From an uncultured Actinomycetes bacterium (lineage in GTDB: Bacteria > Actinomycetota > Actinomycetes > S36-B12), in assembly GCA_903848435.1 (NCBI GenBank), contig CAINGG010000127.1:1-5679 (forward strand): a DNA stretch of 5,679 nucleotides, in the 5' to 3' direction. The stretch's first letter is position 1; every line of letters begins with the position of its first letter. This document shows, piece by piece, positions 1 to 4,426 of the stretch. The position numbers were made by a program, and so were the translations under genes. Under the pieces are notes generated by a model that saw only the letters and a program-made list of their open reading frames with translations, had not been told where the DNA came from and made no database searches.

Positions 1-131
1 TTGACTTCACCGACGGCAATGTGCGCATAGACGACGTACGCTCCGTCGTGGCCGGCGATCATGCCTGGGGTCCAGGTCTGCTCGTCAAAGGAACTGTCGG
101 CGGAATCACCACCGACGCATGGCTGGTCTAG
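1..131 (+). CDS. 3' end of an unidentified gene (partial)
   Basis: Only the last 42 complete codons are visible. The frame has codons starting at base 3 and ends in TAG at 129-131; the other two plus frames meet stops early (TGA at 2-4, TAG at 28-30). The tail reads DFTDGNVRIDDVRSVVAGDH, followed by a Gly/Val-rich stretch (GPGLLVKGTVGG) and the end TDAWLV. It looks like alternating beta strands with no membrane segment or recognisable motif. I do not recognise the family and assign no function. It ends one base before the stop of the convergent DUF554 gene. That tight tail-to-tail fit, together with the end of the open frame exactly there, supports its being a real gene. The start, the bulk of the protein and its partners lie upstream of the window. 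Confidence 0.55.
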   Translation, partial: DFTDGNVRIDDVRSVVAGDHAWGPGLLVKGTVGGITTDAWLV

Positions 132-132
132 G

Positions 133-876
133 TCACCACCAGCGCGCAACTGCCAGCGTCAGCAGCGGAGCGATCACGAGCGCCGGCAGCAAGTCGGCGA
201 CGGCGATGCGCGACACCTTCAGCAGCCGCAGTGAGACACCGATCAGCAGCACCCCGCCAGTCGCGGTGATGGCGGCGATCGCAGATGCTGCGAGCACCGA
301 TCCCACCACCGCGCCCAGCAACGTGAAGACGCCCTGCACCACCCCGACTGACAGCGCCGAGAAGGCAACGCCCCAGCCGAGAGATGCCGCGAACGCGATG
401 GAGGCAAATCCGTCGAGAACCGACTTCAGCGCGAGTTGATCGATCCCTAGACCGAGCCCATCGGAGAGCGAGCCGAGGATGGCGAGCGGGCCGATGCAGA
501 AGAGCAGCGACGCATCGACAAACCCTTCGACGAATCGCGCCCTACCCGAGTCGTCGGAGGAACGACTCACCTTGGCTTGAACCCAGCCGCCGAGGCGCTC
601 AACCCTGGACTCGATGTGAAGCAGGGAGCCGACGATGCCGCCGATCACCACCGAACCGAGAACGATCAGCAGAGGCGCGGCAGAGCCGACATCGGCCACC
701 CAGTCTGCGTCTCGAAGTGCAATCACATTGAGGGCCGCGACAACCAAGGTGATGAGCCCCAAGGCCTGCGTGATGAGTTCGCGGGTGCGCTCGGGGAGCC
801 GATGTCCGACCGCAACGCCCACCACCGTGCCGACGACGATGGCGGCCATGTTGAGCAGAGTTCCGAGTCCGATCAC
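133..876 (-). CDS. DUF554 family integral membrane protein
   Basis: This 247-residue protein matches the DUF554 family (relatives of E. coli YqgA and B. subtilis YdfK), inner-membrane proteins of uncertain function, sometimes suggested to be transporters. Visible family signatures are the N-terminal GLGTLLNMAAIVVG (3-16), the central block FVEGFVDASLLFCIGPLAIL (115-134) followed by GSLSDGL, and the LALKSVLDGFASIAFA stretch (148-163). About seven or eight hydrophobic segments can be drawn, near residues 2-24, 35-55, 67-88, 117-137, 150-175, 180-200, 203-219 and 226-244. A charged loop lies at about 89-115. The chosen start is the GTG at 874-876 because it restores the usual N-terminus; an internal ATG at 847-849 would cut into the first helix. 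No Shine-Dalgarno sequence is visible in front of it. It begins 20 nt after the moeZ stop, so it is probably co-transcribed and translated by coupling. Family assignment is secure; function is not. Confidence 0.88.
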   Translation of the reverse strand: MIGLGTLLNMAAIVVGTVVGVAVGHRLPERTRELITQALGLITLVVAALNVIALRDADWVADVGSAAPLLIVLGSVVIGGIVGSLLHIESRVERLGGWVQAKVSRSSDDSGRARFVEGFVDASLLFCIGPLAILGSLSDGLGLGIDQLALKSVLDGFASIAFAASLGWGVAFSALSVGVVQGVFTLLGAVVGSVLAASAIAAITATGGVLLIGVSLRLLKVSRIAVADLLPALVIAPLLTLAVARWW

Positions 877-896
877 CGCGCGAGACTAGCGATAGC

Positions 897-2087
897 TCAG
901 TAGTACGGCGTGTCGGGATCCACCTGCAGCGACCAGGCATTGATGCCACCGCCGACATGGATGGCATCGGAGAAGCCGGCACCGTGCAGCACGGCGAGCA
1001 CCTCGGCCGAGCGGCCGCCCACCTTGCAGTGCAGCACGATCTGCCTGTCCTGCGGCAGCCTCTCCAGCGCCGAACCGTCGAGGAACTCGCCCTTGGGGAT
1101 GAACTCCGCGCCGTCGATCGTGGCGATCTCCCACTCGATCGGCTCGCGCACGTCGATGAGCACGAAGTCGCGCTCGCCGCGCTCGCGTGCATCGAGCATC
1201 TCCTTGAGTTCGTGCACGGAGATCGTGGAATCGCGGGCCGCCTCGGCTGCCGCGTCGGAGATGACCCCGCAGAAGGCGTCGTAGTCGATGAGCTCGGTGA
1301 CCGTCGCGTTGGGCGAGCAGACCGCGCAGTTCGGGTCCTTGCGGATGCGCACCTCGCGGAACGACATCTCGAGGGCGTCGTAGACCAGCAGCCGCCCGAG
1401 CAGCGGATCGCCGATGCCGGTGAGCAGCTTGATGGCCTCGGTGACCTGGATCGACCCGATCGTGCCGCACAGCACGCCGAGCACGCCGCCCTCCGCGCAC
1501 GACGGCACCATGCCGGGCGGCGGGGGCTCGGGATACAAGCAGCGGTAGCAGGGGCCGTGTTCGGCCCAGAAGACACTCGCCTGCCCGTCGAAGCGGTAGA
1601 TCGAGCCCCACACGTAGGGCTTGCCGAGCAGCACGCACGCGTCATTGACGAGGTAGCGGGTCGCGAAGTTATCGGTGCCGTCGACGATGAGGTCGTACTG
1701 CGCGAAGAGCTGCATGACGTTGCTCGAGTCGAGGCGCTCCTCGTGGAGGATGACATCGACGTAGGGGTTGATCTCCTTGACGGAGTCGCGCGCGCTCTCG
1801 GCCTTCGAGCGGCCGACATCACTTTGTCCGTGGATGATCTGCCGCTGCAGGTTGGACTCGTCGACCACGTCGAACTCGACGATGCCGAGGGTGCCGACCC
1901 CCGCTGCCGCGAGATACATCAGCGTCGGGCTCCCCAGGCCGCCCGCACCCACGCACAGCACCCGGGCGTTCCTCAGGCGCTTCTGCCCGGACATCCCCAC
2001 GTCGGGGATGATCAGGTGACGGCTGTAGCGGCGGACCTCCTCGGCCGACAGGCCATCGGCCTGCTCGACGAGCGGGGGCAGTGACAT
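897..2087 (-). CDS. moeZ: MoeZ: ThiF/MoeB-type adenylyltransferase fused to a rhodanese sulfurtransferase
   Basis: This 396-residue cytosolic two-domain enzyme is of the MoeZ/MOCS3 type. The family uses ATP to adenylate the C-terminal Gly-Gly of ubiquitin-like sulfur carriers (MoaD, ThiS, CysO), then converts the carrier to a thiocarboxylate with sulfur held on the rhodanese cysteine. Residues 1-270 are the E1-like domain. They contain RYSRHLIIPD (20-29), the nucleotide loop GAGGLG (47-52), Asp73 in FDVVDESNLQRQ, DGTDN (136-140), PEPPPPGMVPSCAEGGVLG with Cys197, and two zinc-type pairs, Cys180/183 and Cys254/257. Residues 288-396 are the rhodanese domain, with LIDVREPIEWE and active-site loop CKVGGRS at Cys354. 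Length matches the family (about 390). The start at ATG 2085-2087 has GAGGAG five bases upstream and gives the typical LPPLVE N-terminus. The same frame stays open much farther upstream, but that part is antisense to the hydrolase gene and is not protein-like. The physiological carrier cannot be told from this window. Confidence 0.95.
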   Translation of the reverse strand: MSLPPLVEQADGLSAEEVRRYSRHLIIPDVGMSGQKRLRNARVLCVGAGGLGSPTLMYLAAAGVGTLGIVEFDVVDESNLQRQIIHGQSDVGRSKAESARDSVKEINPYVDVILHEERLDSSNVMQLFAQYDLIVDGTDNFATRYLVNDACVLLGKPYVWGSIYRFDGQASVFWAEHGPCYRCLYPEPPPPGMVPSCAEGGVLGVLCGTIGSIQVTEAIKLLTGIGDPLLGRLLVYDALEMSFREVRIRKDPNCAVCSPNATVTELIDYDAFCGVISDAAAEAARDSTISVHELKEMLDARERGERDFVLIDVREPIEWEIATIDGAEFIPKGEFLDGSALERLPQDRQIVLHCKVGGRSAEVLAVLHGAGFSDAIHVGGGINAWSLQVDPDTPYY

Positions 2088-2174
2088 CGGGGCTCCTCGG
2101 GGAAGACGTGCCCGTCCATGATGACCTTCCGGAGTCGGGCCCGCGCGTCCGGGTCCATGGTGAAGACTGCCGCC
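2088..2174. promoter_or_regulatory. Short divergent intergenic region between moeZ and the hydrolase operon
   Basis: The outward-facing starts of moeZ (2087) and the hydrolase (2175, or as early as 2118) leave only 30-87 bp. Both promoters and any operator must lie here or inside the neighbouring coding sequence. The stretch is GC-rich. I see no convincing -10/-35 pair, no inverted-repeat operator and no riboswitch-like fold. A 48-codon minus-strand frame (2012-2158) runs through it and is discussed as a finding. The regulatory role is inferred from the layout only. Confidence 0.35.
2093..2098 (-). promoter_or_regulatory. Ribosome binding site of moeZ
   Basis: On the minus strand GAGGAG lies five bases before the ATG at 2087. 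It decides the start against the long upstream open frame, which reaches to about 2963. Confidence 0.8.
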
Positions 2175-2879
2175 GTGAGCCGCCCCGTGATCGGAGTCTC
2201 GACCTACGTCGAGCCCGCCCGCTGGGGCGCCTGGGAGGTCCCGGCGGCCCTCTTGCACGAGTGGTACGTCGACGCCGTGCGCGAGGCCGGCGGACGGGCG
2301 GTGCTGCTGCCGCCTGACGTGGAAGATGCGGACGTCCTCGACCGCGTCGACGGGCTCATCCTCGTCGGCGGCGCCGACGTCGGCCCGGCCAACTACGGAG
2401 CCGAGCCACACCCGACGACCGACGAGCCGCGCGTGCAGCGCGACGCCAGCGAGATCCTGCTGTGCCGCGGAGCCCGCGAGCGTGACCTGCCGCTGCTCGG
2501 CATCTGCCGCGGACTGCAGGTGATGGCCATCGCCCACGGTGGCACCTTGATCCAGGACCTCCCCGACGCCGGCTACGGCCTGGCCCACCGCGTGAAGCCC
2601 GGCACCTTCACCGAGCACGACGTCACCTTCGCCGAGGGATCGCGCATCGCGGGCATCTACGGCACGACGACCCTGAGCACCAACTCCTCGCATCATCAGG
2701 GCATCGACGACCCGGGCACGCTGGTGCCCACCGGCTGGTCGCAGGACGGCCTGATCGAAGTGTGCGAGGTACCCGATGCGCATTTCGCGGTCGGCGTGCA
2801 GTGGCACCCCGAGCACCCCGACCGACGCGCCGCCGAACTCCCGCTCTTCCGCGCCCTCATGGACGCGGCCGCCACCTAA
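2175..2879 (+). CDS. Gamma-glutamyl-gamma-aminobutyrate hydrolase family protein (PuuD-like, peptidase C26)
   Basis: This 234-residue class I glutamine-amidotransferase-fold hydrolase is predicted to cleave a gamma-glutamyl amide such as gamma-glutamyl-GABA, releasing glutamate in the cytosol. Numbering from the GTG at 2175, it shows RPVIGVSTY (3-11), the oxyanion-strand segment DGLILVGGADVGPANYG (59-75), the nucleophile elbow GICRGLQ with Cys111, NSSHHQ (170-175), and the remaining catalytic pair in VQWHPE, His211 and Glu213. The triad is therefore complete and the length is normal for the family. The start is uncertain. GTG 2175 gives the usual family N-terminus and has a weak GGTGAAG nine bases upstream. 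ATG 2157 adds six residues without a visible Shine-Dalgarno. ATG 2118 adds nineteen, with GGGGAAG twelve bases before it. The AIM24 gene follows 15 nt downstream, and an aldehyde dehydrogenase and an SDR lie nearby on the other strand, which fits amine catabolism. The exact substrate (GABA, polyamine or ethanolamine derivative) is not determined. Confidence 0.9.
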   Translation: MSRPVIGVSTYVEPARWGAWEVPAALLHEWYVDAVREAGGRAVLLPPDVEDADVLDRVDGLILVGGADVGPANYGAEPHPTTDEPRVQRDASEILLCRGARERDLPLLGICRGLQVMAIAHGGTLIQDLPDAGYGLAHRVKPGTFTEHDVTFAEGSRIAGIYGTTTLSTNSSHHQGIDDPGTLVPTGWSQDGLIEVCEVPDAHFAVGVQWHPEHPDRRAAELPLFRALMDAAAT

Positions 2880-2882
2880 CCG

Positions 2883-2888
2883 AAGGAG
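2883..2888 (+). promoter_or_regulatory. Ribosome binding site of the AIM24-family gene
   Basis: A clean AAGGAG lies six bases before the ATG at 2895, inside the 15-nt gap after the hydrolase stop. It fixes the start and indicates independent ribosome loading within the operon. Confidence 0.85.
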
Positions 2889-2894
2889 AGCACC

Positions 2895-3575
2895 ATGCTG
2901 GTCGATGTCCGCCACGGCCCGGCGTTCGCCGTGGCTCGCTGCACGCTTGCCAACACCGAGCACGTCAAGGTCGAGTCCGGGGCCATGGCCGCCATGAGCG
3001 ACGGGGTCACCCTCGACGCCAAGATGGAGGGCGGCTTCCTGAAGTCACTGGGGCGCAGCGCCCTCGGCGGCAACTCCTTCTTCGTCACGTCCTACACCGC
3101 CTCGAAGGACGGCGCCTGGGTCGATGTCACCGCGGTGCTCCCCGGCGACATCACCGTCATCGAGTCCACGCCCGAGCGACCCCTCGCGGTGACGCGAGGC
3201 TCCTGGCTGGCCAATGAGCAGAGCCTGGCCATGGACACCAAGTGGGGCGGTGCCAACAACCTCTTCGGCGGCGAGGGCGGCTTCGTCTCGCGCTTCGACG
3301 GGGCGGGCAAGGTCGTCATCGCGTCGTACGGCGCGCTCGACAAGCATGCGCTCAATCAGGGTGAGCGCATGGTCATCGACTCCGGCCACCTGGTCGCCTA
3401 TGACGCCTACATCGCCATGCAGGCGCAGACCACCGGCGGGATCATGAAGTCGCTGAAGTCCGGGGAGGGCATCGTGCTGGAGATCACCGGCCCCGGCCTG
3501 GTGTGGACCCAGTCGCGCAATCCCAACGGGCTGATCACCTGGCTGACCAACGTGCTGCCTTTCAGCCGCAGCTAG
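2895..3575 (+). CDS. AIM24 family protein (TIGR00266 / former DUF124)
   Basis: This 226-residue protein is of the AIM24 family, named after a yeast mitochondrial inner-membrane protein. The bacterial members have no agreed biochemical role. Visible family features are VKVESGAMAAMSDGV (24-38), the Gly-rich centre GGFLKSLGRSALGGNSFFVT (46-65), LPGDITVIE (82-90), the GGEGGF turn (125-130) with hydrophobic strands, GERMVIDSGHLVAYD (156-170), and the C-terminal GGIMKSLKSGEGIVLEITGP (181-200) followed by WTQSRNP. The pattern is a glycine-rich, all-beta jelly-roll-like fold with no signal peptide or membrane helix, so it is probably cytosolic. Length is normal for the family. The ATG is chosen on its strong Shine-Dalgarno. 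It lies 15 nt after the hydrolase gene and is last in the operon, just before a strong hairpin. Whether it serves amine metabolism or merely shares the transcript is unknown. Confidence 0.9.
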   Translation: MLVDVRHGPAFAVARCTLANTEHVKVESGAMAAMSDGVTLDAKMEGGFLKSLGRSALGGNSFFVTSYTASKDGAWVDVTAVLPGDITVIESTPERPLAVTRGSWLANEQSLAMDTKWGGANNLFGGEGGFVSRFDGAGKVVIASYGALDKHALNQGERMVIDSGHLVAYDAYIAMQAQTTGGIMKSLKSGEGIVLEITGPGLVWTQSRNPNGLITWLTNVLPFSRS

Positions 3576-3585
3576 TCGGCTCCTT

Positions 3586-3628
3586 CTTCGGGCTGGATGC
3601 GCACCTCACCTGCGCATTCAGCCCGAAG
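3586..3628. terminator. Strong hairpin between convergent operons, probable bidirectional terminator
   Basis: The left arm CTTCGGGCTGGATGCGCA (3586-3603) and right arm TGCGCATTCAGCCCGAAG (3611-3628) pair over 18 bp. The only non-Watson-Crick position is one G-T pair (a G-U wobble in plus-strand RNA, A-C in minus-strand RNA). They enclose a 7-nt loop, CCTCACC. The hairpin begins 10 nt after the AIM24 stop and ends 6 nt before the SDR stop, the right place to end both convergent transcripts. Neither side has a run of T, so it would act as a U-poor terminator, a type often proposed for actinobacteria, or as an RNA 3'-end stabiliser. Confidence 0.8.
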
Positions 3629-3634
3629 TCTGGC

Positions 3635-4414
3635 CTACAGGGGCGTGACGTAGGCGCCGGAGATGCCGCCGTCGACGAGGAAGTTCGACGCCGTGATGAA
3701 CGACGAGTCGTCTGAGGCGAGGAAGGCCACGGCGGCGGCGATCTCGGACGGCTCGCCGAAGCGGCCGAAGGGGATGTGCACGTAGCGACGGGCCGCGCGC
3801 TCGGGATCCTTCGCGAAGAGCTCCATGAGCAGCGGCGTCTTCACCGGTCCCGGGGAGAGCGCATTGACGCGCACGCCCTGGCGCGCGAACTGCACGCCGA
3901 GCTCGCGCGACATCGCGAGCACGCCGCCCTTGGACGCCGTGTAGGAGATCTGCGACGTGGCCGCACCCATCGTGGCGACGAAGGACGCAACATTGATGAT
4001 CGAGCCGCGACCCTGCTCGAGCATGTAGGGCAGCACCGCCTTGCAGCCGAGATAGACCGACGTGAGGTTGACGTCCTGCACGCGCTTCCAGGCATCGAGG
4101 CCGGTATCCAGGATCGAGTCGTCGTCCGGCGGGGAGATGCCGGCATTGTGGAAGGCAATGTCGATGGACCCGTACGTGTCGACCGCCACCTTGTACATCC
4201 GGTCGTTGTCCTCGGGCGACGTCACGTTGGCCTTGACGAAAGTGCCCCCGACCTCCGCGGCCGCGGCCTCGCCCGCCTTCTCGTCCATGTCGGCGATGAC
4301 GACGTTGGCGCCCTCGCTGGCCAGGCGCTGGGCCGAGGCGAAGCCGATGCCGCTCGCTCCCCCGGTGATGAGGGCGGTGCGGCCGACCAGGCGCCGGCAG
4401 ACGACGTCAGACAT
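3635..4414 (-). CDS. Short-chain dehydrogenase/reductase, FabG-like classical SDR
   Basis: This 259-residue classical SDR is a cytosolic NAD(P)-dependent oxidoreductase. It shows the cofactor loop TGGASGIG (17-24), Asp42 at the end of the second strand (VVIADMD), which usually favours NAD(H), NAG (90-92), catalytic Asn116, Ser144, Tyr158 and Lys162 (YTASK), the PGPVKTP loop (188-194), and the C-terminal FLVDGG (245-250). The catalytic set is complete and length is standard. Such proteins are often labelled 3-oxoacyl-ACP reductase, but the label says little about substrate. The ATG at 4412-4414 is chosen for the preceding AAGGG and the normal N-terminus (VGRTALITGGASG); the open frame upstream of it is a shadow of the aldehyde dehydrogenase gene. 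It sits 10 nt after that gene, so the two are almost surely co-transcribed. The pairing suggests oxidation of an alcohol or aldehyde intermediate of amine catabolism, which is inference. A fatty-acid role is less likely because no fab genes are nearby. Confidence 0.92.
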   Translation of the reverse strand: MSDVVCRRLVGRTALITGGASGIGFASAQRLASEGANVVIADMDEKAGEAAAAEVGGTFVKANVTSPEDNDRMYKVAVDTYGSIDIAFHNAGISPPDDDSILDTGLDAWKRVQDVNLTSVYLGCKAVLPYMLEQGRGSIINVASFVATMGAATSQISYTASKGGVLAMSRELGVQFARQGVRVNALSPGPVKTPLLMELFAKDPERAARRYVHIPFGRFGEPSEIAAAVAFLASDDSSFITASNFLVDGGISGAYVTPL

Positions 4415-4418
4415 GGGG

Positions 4419-4426
4419 TTCCCTTC
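4419..4426 (-). promoter_or_regulatory. Ribosome binding site of the SDR overlapping the upstream stop codon
   Basis: On the minus strand GAAGGGAA lies just upstream of the SDR ATG (core AAGGG, six bases away). It overlaps the TGA (4427-4425) that ends the aldehyde dehydrogenase. Ribosomes finishing the first gene would be placed at the start of the second, so translational coupling is likely. Confidence 0.7.

Noticed and set aside
599..1822. A 407-codon minus-strand frame overlapping moeZ and the DUF554 gene
   Set aside because: It is Ser/Arg/Ala/Thr-rich out-of-frame sequence running across the boundary of two well-supported genes.
957..2084. A 375-codon plus-strand frame opposite moeZ
   Set aside because: It is the antisense shadow of moeZ, rich in Asp, Ala, Arg and Val with no motif; such long shadows are expected at high GC.
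897..2963. A 688-codon minus-strand open frame that would extend MoeZ by about 290 residues
   Set aside because: The extension is antisense to the hydrolase gene, has low-complexity Gly/Ala/Arg/Val content and no family pattern. A good ribosome site and the family N-terminus place the start at 2087.
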